Below, one piece after another: positions 46,601 to 58,152 of a stretch of 64,000 nt of DNA (position 1 is the stretch's first letter; each line of letters opens with the position of its first letter). Position numbers and translations under genes: made by a program. The stretch spans positions 127,501-191,500 of the forward strand of contig JACEEZ010011995.1 in the NCBI GenBank assembly GCA_016584305.1, in the 5' to 3' direction. Origin of the DNA: Chionoecetes opilio (Eukaryota > Arthropoda > Malacostraca > Decapoda > Majidae). The notes under the pieces were generated by a model, which was not told where the DNA came from, made no database searches, and saw only the letters and a list, made by a program, of their open reading frames with translations.

Positions 46601-47092
46601 TAGACTCTATATATAAGATCGTGAATGCCTAGTAATTTCTGATTTTATGTTAGGTTATGTACAAGTTACAAATTTCACAAAAAGCATAATCTTTTCTACT
46701 GGTTGATCTAACTGACTTGATAACTGATAACCACCCAGCAAACTGAGGCACTTACAGCTTTCACGCCATTTTTGTATGAACATAATAATTAGTTTAAGCA
46801 CATTATGGTTTTCTTCTAAAAAGACGTGTTTGGGTCATCTTGAACTTTTGAGGTTGTAAGACCGTGTAGGTGTTCCTGAGTCATCAACATCATCAGAACT
46901 AGTTTCATCATCCATTAGGAATGAAACAACTGCGATAGTACGTAGAAGTAGTAGAAATAATATAGAAGGGGCCATGGCTCCCCCCCGAAATTTCCTTACT
47001 TGTTAGAAATCAGAATACACTATGTCAGTTTAAAAAAATAGATATTACAGGTTCTAGTGATTGGACTGCGTCACCTGCCCGTGTAAACCTAT

Positions 47093-47356
47093 ACCTTGCT
47101 TTGGTGGCACTTATACTTCACGTATTGCCTCACGGACAAGCCTCTAACACTGCCTTGCTTTGGTGGCACTTATGCTTCACGTAATGTCTTGGACACGCCA
47201 AAGACTACTATATACAGTAGTCTTTGGACAAGCCTCTAACACTACCTTGCTTTGGTGGCACTTATGCTTCACGTAATGCCTTGGACAAGCCTCTAACACT
47301 GCCTTGCTTTGGTGGCACTTATGCTTCACGTAATGCCTTGGACAAGCCTCTAACAC
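47093..47356. repeat. 57-bp minisatellite, four units
   Basis: Units start at about 47097, 47155, 47248 and 47305 with 'ttgctttggtggcacttatg' and contain 'cttcacgtaatgccttggac'. The second unit carries an extra insert of about 35 bp with a near-perfect palindrome (47198-47227). In one minus frame the unit encodes a 19-residue repeat ('VLEACPRHYVKHKCHQSK'), because 57 is a multiple of 3; no gene is implied. Confidence 0.9.
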
Positions 47357-47635
47357 TACTACCACAACTATTGTTTCAGTAGCAGAAATAAGAAATAAGG
47401 CCTGAAAAGGGAATCAGCTGATGGCGAAAAAATGTAACATGCAGCGGTTAGCGAGAAATCTGGCGGGTTTACTAGGTGGTGAAAAAAAATTCTGGCCCCC
47501 CCAAAAAAAAAAATCATTGGTGCGCCCCTGTGTAGGGCTCCCTGGCTCCCCAAATCCTTTAATTTATGATCCACACATATCATGCTGCTCAAGAACTTAA
47601 TTATGATCATCCCTCAACAAATGAAATAATATATA

Positions 47636-47722
47636 AGCATTACCCTAAAATTACCCTATATTATGCATTACCCTAACCATTACCCTAGAAGGGGTCTGAT
47701 TACCCTAATCTAGGGTATTTTA
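47636..47722. repeat. TTACCCTA-like cluster
   Basis: About seven irregular TACCCTA/TAGGGTA words in 90 bp, some inverted, followed at 47770-47830 by 'cgtagggacgtagggacg' words. Probably transposon-end debris. Confidence 0.6.
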
Positions 47723-48040
47723 CCCTAAAATGGAAGCCCTGCTTGTCCCTAAACGTTGGGACCTTTGACAATTTTTTAAGGGCGTAGGGACGTAGGGACG
47801 CCCAGGCAAAATTCTTAAGAACGTAGGGATTTTTGAGAATCATCAACAATTATAATATGAAAATTAGCCAAAATATCAACAAACAAATAAATAAAACAAA
47901 ATGGTTTACTTTATACAATGATAAAGTCTCCACTTTTTCCTTTTCTTCGATGAAAAATAAATAAAACCTGCTGAAGCACGTATCTCAGACGCGTATTTAT
48001 GGAGCCATATTAATTTATCCGTATTTAGGGATAGATCAGC

Positions 48041-50325
48041 TTAAGGCCATGTCACACGGATAGTCCGGCAGCTTAGTGAAATGATGGGGACATGCCGGAT
48101 AAAAGCACCAAAATTTTTTCAGGCACTCTACAGGCTCCTAGCTATGATTTTGAGAGGGGAGACAAATGATCCCATCACTCAGATGGCTATAAGGAACGCT
48201 TCTTTATTATTTTGACATTTCCGCATGTGGAAATTAGGGTAAATGGGTTTTTTAAAAGAATAGTCATAAGGATAATGTTTATTGGATGCAAGTTATCTTA
48301 TTATTATTATTTAATAACTCCAGAACAAAATATTCCAATATGGCTGTCAAAAAAACATAAATTCAATATTTATTCGACTTTAAACTCCCCTGCGGACATC
48401 GCGAAATGCCATGTAGTTTATTAGCAGAACACGAATTAAAACATACTCCTTGCAATTCAAAAATGACAGTGGTTAATCTACTGACGGTGCATTATGAAAA
48501 ATAAGTATTCATTAAGCTCATTATACAACAATCATGTTCTTCCTGTACAGCTGCAGGAATGCCATGTCTTTGTTAAGCACCAGTATCACAATGCAGGTAT
48601 GATTCATAATTGTAATTATGTGTCTACTTCTCACATTTGCAGCTGCACAGTTCGATTGTTCAGGTTCAGGCCAATGTAGAGTGGTAGGGGTGGCTCAATT
48701 TCCAACGAATGTCGTGATCGACTGCTTGGTATTTGCTTGTCTCTTCTGGCTCTCTTTTTGCAGTTGAAGAGTATGATCTGTGAGGCAGTGAGACAGGCCT
48801 GGGAATCTGTGCAGTCCTGATCTTTCAAGTCAGCTCCTTTCATCAGCATGGTCACCATACTCTTGAGGTTGGCTGGAACAGAGTTCTTCTGGCAGTCAGG
48901 GGGAAAGGAGCCACTGAAGTTGAAACCACAGGAACGAAAGATGTCCTCTCGCACAATCCTGGCAGCTTTTGCCAAAATTAGTGCATCTCCTTCATAGTCA
49001 GTCTCCATGGCCTGTTTCAGCATTTGTTGCATGCCTTTTTCAAAGACAAGTAGCACATTTTTCCATCACTTTGCTCTTGTGAATATGGAAAGTGCTTCAG
49101 GATTTGCTCTTTAAAGCGAACTTTGTTGACTTCACTCCTGATGCCAAAGTCAGCAAGACGACTTCGTAGAGATGCCGTAGGGAAGCAAACTTGAAGAGCA
49201 ATGTGCCTTCTTCCACTTCATTCTCTATGTAAGTGACCAGCTCAGCAAATGCTCTTGCTGGGGCTTTCTTGTCTGGTTACTGGCCTCCTGTAGGTTTTCC
49301 CTGTTCCTGATCAGGGACCGGTGACGATTCCACAGTCCAACAAGCAAGCAAGATGGTACTTGGCCTCCAGTGCAATGAGGTCACCGACACCTTCAATCCT
49401 GGTCAACAAATCTGAATCCAACAGATCTCGGGCCATTGACCTAACATTGTCATCTGCCCCTAGGGTTTTGAACTCATGCAGGAGTCCATCTTCTTTGGTG
49501 CAAAATATGGCAGCTGGTCTTGTCGAAACATTTGCGTGGACGACGGCATCGGTTTTCTGGAGCAGGAGTGCTATCTCTCCCTCGCTTCTTCGCCCTTGCC
49601 AGTTTCTGTGTGTTGAATTGGTCGTGACATGATTTGTGCCACTGTGCATGATTCCTGACAACTCATCCACGTCTGTGGCAGCACCAAATGCAAGAGGCAC
49701 TGGCAGAGCGTTGAGTTCTCTGAACTGAGTCACTTTCTCCAGGAAAGATCCATAGACAGCTGCGCCGACTTGTCCGCTCCATGTGCATTTAAGGGACAGC
49801 GAAGTGGCTCAGAGGTTTCTTCTGGCAGACTGCACACGCTGACCAATCCATCACAGATGAGGACTGGGGCTCTTCAAAATCTGCAACACACAAAACAAAA
49901 CAGTTAGCAGACATTGTTGCATCCTTAACTAAGTACATGTACGTAAGTAATTCATGGTCATACATGTAAGCCTAAATTCCATTGTAATAGAACGGTTGTC
50001 CTGGTAAAATTTGAAAAGTGTGATCTTGAAGTATAAGAAGGGATGAAAAAAATAACAAACTAGTGGATGTATTGCATATACGGAATATTTCTTTTGCCAT
50101 TAAAGGCGAATCTTGATTTCATCAAGATTTTTCTAAGTGAAAATTAGCCGTTATCACAAAAATGGTTCATAGAGGCTTCTGAGTAATTGGATCGTTTGTC
50201 TCCCCTCTCAAAATCATAGCTAGGACCCTGTAGAATGCCTGAACAAAATTTGGTGCTTTTATCCGGCATGTCCCCATCCTCTTGAAATCTGGTCCTTAGC
50301 GGCCGGACTAGGACACTTTTTACAC
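48041..50325 (-). mobile_element. transposon-like unit with inverted ends of about 150 bp
   Basis: 48058-48200 and 50170-50314 are inverted copies ('gatggggacatgccggataa', 'tagctatgattttgagaggg', 'gagacaaa.gat'). The left edge starts TTAAGGCCATGTCACACGG at 48041, the same type of end as in R1 and the 42.3 kb palindrome. The right edge beyond 50314 does not repeat this and is probably damaged. The enclosed minus-strand gene is described separately. The TTAA edge would suit a piggyBac or Kolobok-like target, but only one side shows it. Confidence 0.65.
48631..49885 (-). pseudogene. uncharacterised zinc-binding multicopy protein family
   Basis: Reading down from 49885: an acceptor-like 'tttgcag', then 'MDWSACAVCQ' and, with a frameshift, 'RCPLNAHGADKSAQLS', 'SFLEKVTQFRELNALPVPLA' (49733), 'LLDSDLLTRIEGVGDLIALE', 'AKYHLACLLD' and a break near 49320. 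The second frame 48631-49056 has 'FEKGMQQMLKQAMETDYEGD', 'TDSQACLTASQIILFNCKKR' and 'RHSLEIEPPLPLYIGLNLN'. The spaced CxxC and KYHxxC suggest zinc binding. From memory this block order defines an uncharacterised family amplified in corals, fish, molluscs and crustaceans, probably mobile. At least three frame breaks are present and the C-terminal half is missing. Confidence 0.6.
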
Positions 50326-50559
50326 ATTACAGTGAAATAAAGAGAAATGACCAATCTTGGGTGGTCAAGAGATGTTGTAACATCTCTATGTCATATGGGA
50401 AAATAAGTGCTGTATATGGGGAATATAGCTGTATGATTTTGTATAGTAATAGTAATATAGTGTAGATGAGAGGAGAAACATAAAGATAAGTGGAGGAAAA
50501 TAAAGTGTTTGGTAGAGTAGGGTAGGATAAATAAATAGTTTTTTTTAACTATATATACA

Positions 50560-51360
50560 AGACACGTGCATGATATGGTACATGCGTGTTATTTAGATAT
50601 TTTTTACGTATGATTTAGATATATAGTTAAGTTTTGAGTTGTTGATGAGGAGTAATGACGGAAAGTGTTGATACAAACAGATATTTAATAGGCTGCGTGT
50701 GTCTTGGCTAATATGATACATATGTGTTATTTTTATTTGATTTAGGAATACAAGTAAGGTTTTGAGTGGTTTATTTATGGTTATCAAGGGAAATGTGAAG
50801 AGGGAAGGATATTTCATAAATGCCAGTAAAAGCAGAGTAGCTATGATAGAATAATACAGATCTTAGCTACTCTGGTAGGAAGATGCTCGTAGCCGAAACG
50901 CTGTGTGACAACACGCGCACTTTTTGCCACCACTACAGGCATCTTTTGGTAGCAAAATACCAAAAGATGCTGGAAAATATCGCTCGTGTGACACGGCCTT
51001 ACACATCATAACATCAGCTGTTTTAATCGTTTGTGGGGATCAGTCACGCTACCTCCGTAGTTTGACTTCAGAAAATATTAGACAATGGAAAAGACTGGTG
51101 CAAGGAAACCTTAAAAATCTAGAAACAAAAGAGGCGAACTCTCAAAAGAAGACGAGTCTCCCCCAAGAAAACAACGCTTCAGATCTAAAGGGCTGAAGGT
51201 AAGTCACTTAGCGTGTTCATGTAGCAACTTCAGGTTCCTGGAGCCACCTTAATGTCTCCGTGTAATTATATACAATATTGTAGAATGATGAACAGGTTGT
51301 ACACCATTTCGCCATTTCCTTCATACTACAATATTGTACAATGATGAACAGTGGGTACAC
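50560..51360 (-). repeat. repeat R1, inverted copy G
   Basis: Reverse complement of R1: 'gaagatgctcgtagccgaaa', 'tcgtgtgacacggcctta' and 'agaaaatattagacaatgga' in order. A + strand frame (50924-51196) reads 'RYLRSLTSENIRQWKR', 'NLKNLETKEANSQKKTSLP' and 'QENNASDLKG'. It is also partly open in copy A and is followed by 'aaggtaagtca', a good splice donor. This may be a transposon-encoded exon; I do not recognise the protein. Confidence 0.75.
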
Positions 51361-51604
51361 AAGAGGGGGCTACTCGCGAGGTTTCTCATACCAAAGTGAT
51401 GTTGGTTTGAATAAATTATTTTGGTCCAAACTTGTGGTGTCGCGAGTACGGTCGAATACGATCTAAAACTTGAACTTGAGTTGGGAGCTTGATCTCCAGA
51501 TCCATGAGATTGGGAGGCACCCAGCGAAAGCCTTTTGTCCGGCGCCATATGTAAACAAACCCTTTTGCCTCATCCAGCTGATAATGACTTCGCCATGGCA
51601 GCGG

Positions 51605-51860
51605 TCTCTTTAATACCGAAACATACCGAAATAATCCTGAAAACATACCGAAATATATAAAAATATACAGAAAGACGCATGTCTATGTATGTATTATGTC
51701 TCAATATCAAAATATGGTATAAAGAGTATACTGTACATATATTTCAAAAACGTATTTTGGTGTATTTCGATATTAACTCTTAATACCGAAATACATCCAA
51801 ACACATACCCAAATATACCGTATGTGGTATGTATTTCGGTGTATTTCGGTAGAGATACTC
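51605..51860. repeat. TACCGAAATA-rich region
   Basis: Repeated ATACCGAAA and its complement TTTCGGTAT (at least nine occurrences, both orientations). The two halves are partly complementary, so a fold-back is possible. Confidence 0.65.
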
Positions 51861-51884
51861 CCATGGCAGCACACGGCTTGGTAA

Positions 51885-52325
51885 AAATGGACGAAGACTG
51901 CGCGCTCATTTTCTGAGATACTGACTAGGTTTTCCTTGCATAAAAGTAGTACTTTTTCTGATGGAGGTATTTTAATGGGAAATATTCCGCAGAAGTTGGC
52001 GGCGCCAACCACCCGGGCAATCGCGCACCATCAAATTAGTTTTTTTTAACCTAAATAGCTCAACAAAACCTAACCCAAAACTACCTTAAGCCTAACATAA
52101 CCTAAACCAAACCTTAACATATAATCTAAATCTAACCTAACCAAAACTAAACGTAACTTAACTCAGCAATTATTATATAAAAATAAGTTATATTTTTGGT
52201 TTCCGGAAGTGAATACCTATTGCACAATATACTGAACCGAAAATAATAGAGAAAAAGTAAGCAGTGAGGCCTGTAAAGTCTGTGCTGACGGCGGTAGCGA
52301 CCGCGCAGTTCTCGTCCATTATAAT
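51885..52325. mobile_element. fold-back element with CCTAA-rich centre (1)
   Basis: The left end AATGGACGAAGACTGCGCG and the right end, reversed, AATGGACGAGAACTGCGCGG are inverted partners, each followed within 60-80 bp by 'tactttttct'. The centre (52050-52155) is a run of CCTAAC/CCTAAA words. The ends match those of the element at 59290. Confidence 0.6.
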
Positions 52326-52399
52326 AACCCATGGCGATGAGACATGATGAGGCCTTTTGATAGCCACGTGACAGTTCAAATAAGTTTATTTACATTAAT

Positions 52400-54010
52400 G
52401 ATAGGATTTTCAGGGTCTTCCCATGATAATCAGAGTGTTCACTTTATAAAGTTACCATTCCCAATTAAGTTCCCTGACGAGGAAGTAACTCATCTTAAGG
52501 AAGGACTGCACACAGAAATAAGTGAATGAGGTTGGGGAGGCACTTGTGTCGCAGTGGAATCATAGCAGAGGATAAAGGGAAACATGGCCTAAGAAACAAG
52601 TACTTTATTCCAATTTAGTTTTGGCCCGTGGGCATCTTCAGAGGAATTTGGGTCACAGGCAAATCTGCTCTATGGGGCTCCAGGAGATCCATTGCCTGTT
52701 ACGGATAAAGCTGATTGGTCTGCGATCCTGCTGCCCATCGTACTCCCTGATTGGCGAGAAGTATTCAAGTGTTATGTCTTATACAAATAGGGATAACTAT
52801 TCATTCATTCACTAACCTAACCTTGACATTTGTCACCTAACCTAACCTTACCTTACTAAGCATTGCAAGCTATTGATGGTATTTAATCTCTAAATGCAGA
52901 AACACGGGTAAAAGATGATTACATGTAAATATTGGGTCCTGTAATATCAAGATCAGTAATTGGAACTGTCGCCGAAAATAGGAACATTGCCGGACGTGAA
53001 AAATTGGTTAAATTTGTACTTTCAACCAGTAATTGAGTATGAGGTCAAAATTACTCTTTTCTCATGTATTATGATGTGTTAAGACTGATGGTCACATTAA
53101 AAAAATTCGGAAATGCCTTATTTTTCAGTTATCTCCCCCTTTATAACAAAAACCCGGGACCCGTCGGGAACGCGGGGTTTTGGGCGGGGAAAATGGCAAC
53201 TAGTAGTTTTGTACTGATAGTATATTATTTGGATGACGTAAGATGTATCCGGTAAACACTCTACGGAATAACATAAGCCCGGAAATATATATAAATAAAA
53301 TAACTGATAAAGTCTACGGGAATTACTTACCAATTCCTCGAAAAATCTCAACAGTTAAACAAGTTTAATACAGTACATGGACATTGGTTATTTAACCTAA
53401 CACAATTGGGGGGAGCGGGCGCCCGGACCCCCCCCGCTAGTTCACTAACCTAACCTGGGCGTTGGTCGAGAAGTCTAACCTAAAGCAGAGAAAAAGGCGA
53501 GATAACTGCAATATGATGCATTTTCAACGACTTTGAGTGCGATCATCATTCTTAACGCATCAAAATACATAGGAAAAGAGTACTTTCAACCTCTTAATTT
53601 ATTGGTTAAAAGTACCAAATTACCAAAAATTGGAACACTCGCCTACGGTGGGAACAGTTCCAGTTATCGTGTTCACAATGTCTGTTTCTCCTTACGAACC
53701 TAACTCACTTCATTCACCTTATTTAAAGCCGTCATCACCCATAAAAAGTCACTTTCATACAATTTCATTGTCGACTGAGAGGCAGGCAAAACACACAATA
53801 ACATGGAGCTCTAATTTCGTGTCTTTGTGATATTCACGCCAGTATTTCCTAAGTGTACTTCATCTATGACACCTAACTCACTTCATTCAACTTATTTAAG
53901 CATCTCATCTTCCATAACAAGTCATATATGGAACAATTAAAATATCGAATAGGACCTCCAAGCCACAGATTAATAGCGTACCGATATTTCATGTTTCACT
54001 TATGTTTACC
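52400..54010. other. no gene seen
   Basis: Spacer with scattered CTAACCTAACC words (52813-52855, 53390 and 53445) and a GC palindrome at about 53408-53440. Short frames only. Confidence 0.45.
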
Positions 54011-54021
54011 CGGGTATCTAC

Positions 54022-55195
54022 CAAGGGCGTAGCCAGGAAAAATAATTGGGGGGGGCCACCTCCCAATGATGGTTGAGGGGTGGGTGCCTTATCAGCTGGC
54101 GGTCTGAGAGGCGCTGTAAACTCCCCAGAGAATTTTTTTGAAGACATGACTTAATTGGGGGCATATTGAGCCCTATGGGGGGTCATTTATTGGTTCTTTG
54201 CATGATATTCAATATAGTAAAATTGATGAAACTATACCCTACACTCCTAAAGTAGATGTGTTGAATTCGAGAGAACTGGAACCCAAAATGCCAGGGGTCG
54301 CTGGCAGTTTTAACTCACTTTTTGATAAAAAGTTGGTCTACTGGAAAACAAAAAAATGGGCTTATTCCACTGCACTTAAAACAAAAAAGTATAATATTAA
54401 GAACGATTTTCTTCTATATGTATATTGTATAGAAGCCTGATTCTGTAAAACATTGTATATAACCAAATAACCAAGCAGGTTATAGTTGAGGAGGCGAGGT
54501 AAATGCTACTCTATGATATTATATAGTCAATAACGTATGTTTAGAAGTTATCTATACCTAGGCAGTCATATTTTCCTGTTATTATTGTGTATCAATCAGA
54601 TAGAAAGCCTGGAAGTGCAATGAGTCGACGCGTGAAGTGGTAATGTTTTGATTCAATCTCCCCGCCACCATCTCCCCGCCACTACTCCCCGCCGCGGCGT
54701 GTCGCCTCCACAATTATAACCTACATTGTCGCAGCAACAAGCCGATTTCGGCATTCTTTATTCTTCGTTTTTCCAAGGCATTGCTTATTGTATTTTGACA
54801 AGCGTTTGCCAGACGCAGCAGTACTGTCTTAGAAAACAGTGTGAACATCGCCTAAATTTTACATGCCACAATATACATGTAAAAAATATATTAAGCTTTG
54901 CTACTCGAGGCGAGTAATTTGCATTAAATTGCTATTATAGAACGTTCCATCGTAATGCATGTCATCCATATAATTAGTAGAACAACAGAAGAACTATATT
55001 TTTTGGTATTCAGATGCGGTGCATCAATGTTTATCGCGAAATTAATTTATGAAAAATATTAGTCGCGGAGCCAAAACACAGTAGACCAACCTTTGAGTTA
55101 GAACTGCCAGCGACCACTGGCATTTCTCGAGTTTCAGATCATTGGAATTGGGGGGGGCCATGGCCCCATTGGCCCCCCCTCTGGCTACGCCCTTG
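54022..55195. mobile_element. hAT-type non-autonomous element with 8-bp target duplication
   Basis: The ends CAAGGGCGTAGCCAGG (54022) and the complement CTGGCTACGCCCTTG (to 55195) are followed by G-rich/CCCC words on each side. They are flanked by an exact 8-bp duplication GTATCTAC at 54014-54021 and 55196-55203. The TIR sequence and the 8-bp duplication are diagnostic of hAT. The 1174-bp interior has no transposase motif. Confidence 0.9.
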
Positions 55196-55509
55196 GTATC
55201 TACATATGTGCTTCTCCTGCCACACCTAACACAATTCCTTCTATTTGTTTAATGTCCTAATCTTACACGGTACTTGCATTTCGAGGGAGATAATGTCCGT
55301 AGTGGGAGACTTGTAAAGATGCGGAGGAAGACGCCATTTTATTCAAGGTGCACTTGAATATCGAAAACACCTCTGGAGCAACCTTGAATATGGACCATGT
55401 CAAGTCCGAAAACATGCTCCAAAGCGCGCGCGAGGACAGAATAAATTCAAGATGGACCAAGTTTTTTCAAAATTCTTGATGTAAAAACCTCGCGAGTAGG
55501 CCTCTTATG

Positions 55510-55830
55510 AGTGTTTTGAGTTGGCAACACTACGCGCCGCGCTACCAAACCTTCAGTCTTCCCCAAGCCGTCGGTGGGGGAGCACGGTCGCTCGGTGTTC
55601 CCCTCGCTATGTAGTAAACATTCCTACCCGTGGAAAGTTTTGCTGCTGGTGTTTCACGAGTTTCTGCCAGCACCTCTGCCCTTGTTAAGAGTCGCTTCAC
55701 AGACTCCAAGGCGAACCCTGAAGGTTGGGTGCGTAGGCCCATTACATGAGGGGGCCCCTTAGAGGGGTACTGGAAAGGTCTGTGGAGAGGGGCCGCAGCG
55801 ACTCTAATAGGTCTGGGCATAGACCACTGT
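55510..55830 (-). repeat. repeat R2, inverted copy E (3' part only)
   Basis: Reverse complement of the right third of R2, from 'gttggcaacactacgcg' to 'ggtctgtggagaggggccgc'. It retains 'gtggaaagttttgctgctgg'. Cut near 55830. Confidence 0.8.
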
Positions 55831-55900
55831 CTGTATACCTGGACTGTGCACGAAATATCGGCCTGTCGCACAAGGGCCTGAAGTCGGAGGGCCACTCGGA

Positions 55901-55902
<2 letters not shown>

Positions 55903-55962
<60 letters not shown>
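55903..55962. repeat. (TA)n microsatellite
   Basis: Uninterrupted TA dinucleotides. Confidence 0.97.
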
Positions 55963-55963
<1 letters not shown>

Positions 55964-56196
55964 GGATCATATAGACTGGTTTATCAGTATATATGATATA
56001 CTGTAATGTTCGTAAATGTTTGTTCTATAATATCAAATAAAAAACAGTAAAACACGCTAAAGAAATGCCATTACGAGACTGAAGAAATATGCATGAACTT
56101 AATATTCACTTCAACTCTTCGCCATTTAAAACTTTGCGAGTCTACTTTTATCATGAAGAGTATCAATAGAAGCGCAATTTTATTAGCTTTCCATTG

Positions 56197-56384
56197 CTAT
56201 ATTTCGTTATCTGATACATGAATTATAACCATGCATAAATTAGCGTTAACTAAATAAATAAAATCATCAATCGGGTAATTTTCCCGATTCCCGATCGGGG
56301 AAAGTGGTTGCGATGATGTTGACGGCTGGCTGATGGAGTTGGAGGGAGTTGGTGGTGAGTCATTTTGTCCTGAGGATGATGGCA
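56197..56384 (-). CDS. possible exon, Ser/Pro-rich
   Basis: On the minus strand 'ctttaatttttcag' is followed by an open stretch PSSSGQNDSPPTPSNSISQP then 'STSSQPLSPIGNRENYPIDD'. Ser/Pro/Gln-rich linker composition with a good acceptor, but no clear donor or family. It may belong with the exon-like block at 60165-60260 on the same strand; that link is a guess. Bases 56400-57800 hold no gene that I can support. Confidence 0.25.
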
Positions 56385-57809
56385 CTGAAAAATTAAAGAT
56401 ATAACTGTTTAATAATCAAGCAGATTCATAAATTGTTAACAGTGCAAATTAATTGAAAGCTTCAATGACGGGTTATAGAAAAAGAATGAGCAATCCCTAA
56501 AATGAGGCATTTTTATCAAAATAACACATGTTTGCCGGCCCATATAAACTCACAATACAGCCTGTGGTCAGCCATAAAAAGGAGAAGAAAAAAATAGAAG
56601 TGGTATTCAGCTAGACATGACAGGTTACTTTACAAAACATTGCAGTTGATTTATGATATCTCTTTTGAGCCTATTCTTTTAAGTTTCAAAGAAGTAACAA
56701 TAACTCCAAGTCCTCCACCGGCTTCCTACTTGCCTACTCCAAGTTTTCTCACCTTGCTCCTCTTTTTTTAAGTTGCCTACCCTAACACACCGTCTCTACA
56801 ATTAATAAGCGGTTACATTCCTGTAACATTAACATCTCTACCGTTCCGATGATGTTAATAATCTTATCTTCTTCCATTATCTCTCGATATCATGACAAAT
56901 GCAACCAGGGAAGAACAAAGATAATGCATGACTATTTTATAATGCAATATAATGTACTGGGAAAAGAGAGGACTCCACAGCACGTGGAGTGATGATAGGT
57001 CACCGGCCATGAGCTCATCCATGAGCTCATAGTAATGCCACTGACCGTCACTCCCTCGTCCACTTAGTTTGGCATTATCTTTTATGACCTTGTACCTGAG
57101 AAAAGTAAAGTATTGACAATTTAATTACTACTTAATTAAGAAAGGTAGAATATGTGAGGAAATATGAATTATTTTTACTTGCTTCAGACTTATGACTTCA
57201 TGCCTGACACCAGTACCGTGATACCACCCACATCCATTGTGAATACAATAAAAAACATAGTATAGGATAAAGTTTTGCAACCAAGGGTTTTTAAAGGGAC
57301 TGTGTTTGTCATGCAATAACACACCTTTGCTTCAACCGCGCATCTTGGGCGTCACACATGCCCCCCTTTGACAGTGTAGCCCGCGTTCTGCATATTATTG
57401 GCGATCTCTCGCCAGACCCGCTTTTTTTTTTTGCGGGCTTTTGTTTTGCCCCCCTCTGCCGTCTCTAAAAGTTTGCCACTAAAAGTAGCACTTCTTCATG
57501 AGTCCACAAAATGTTGTTCTGTAAGTCAAATCGAAATATGAAATGCATGAGCAATTATATGGAAAAGCCTTATTTCCTAAGAAACTTGACAAAACTATGT
57601 AGTACATGTAAATGTTTCCTACATGTACGTAAAATGTTGATAAATAAACAACTCATGTTATACTTTGCCCATGGGGTCACCTTACCTACAAACTACACAA
57701 TTAATGCCACAAACTAACACAAATGTAAATTGAGATGAGAAAATCATTACAGCTCTAGTTTTTTAAGGAATTTACCGGGTGATCACATTGAATGTTACGG
57801 GTGAATCCA

Positions 57810-58040
57810 CACCGGATGTCTCTTATAGATACAACCTGCTGGTGGGAAGGGTCGGTTTCAGGGTAGCGTGCCACATGCCCATATAGCTCTGAAGTCGGCG
57901 CTGACGGACTATGCAGGTAATAGGCCTCGATTCAGTCTCACGGTGCAATCGCTGAATTGACATGTAAGCATCACAGCGATACCCCATGATTCTGCGAAGA
58001 CACTTATTACCAAAGACATCGATTCGCCTCTTCAAGTTAC
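57810..58040 (-). pseudogene. RTE C-terminal fragment
   Basis: Minus-strand 'NSNLKRRIDVFGNKCLRRIM' then 'GYR' and 'ETESRPITCIVRQRRLQSY'. This is the C-terminal region of the RTE pol, the same part as in 33.9-34.2 kb but better preserved. The 33-bp minisatellite follows almost directly. Confidence 0.75.
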
Positions 58041-58152
58041 TATTTAGGGCTATATGCAAGAATGCTCGTCAGATCCCGGCAGGTGGAGATTCCCCACAGT
58101 CGTATCTCCACCGGTGGGATCTTCAAGAAATGCCCGACCGGTGGATATTTGA

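Noticed and set aside
47636..47722. TTACCCTA words as a telomere array
   Set aside because: Irregular spacing and mixed orientation; not the TTAGG arthropod repeat. More likely transposon debris.
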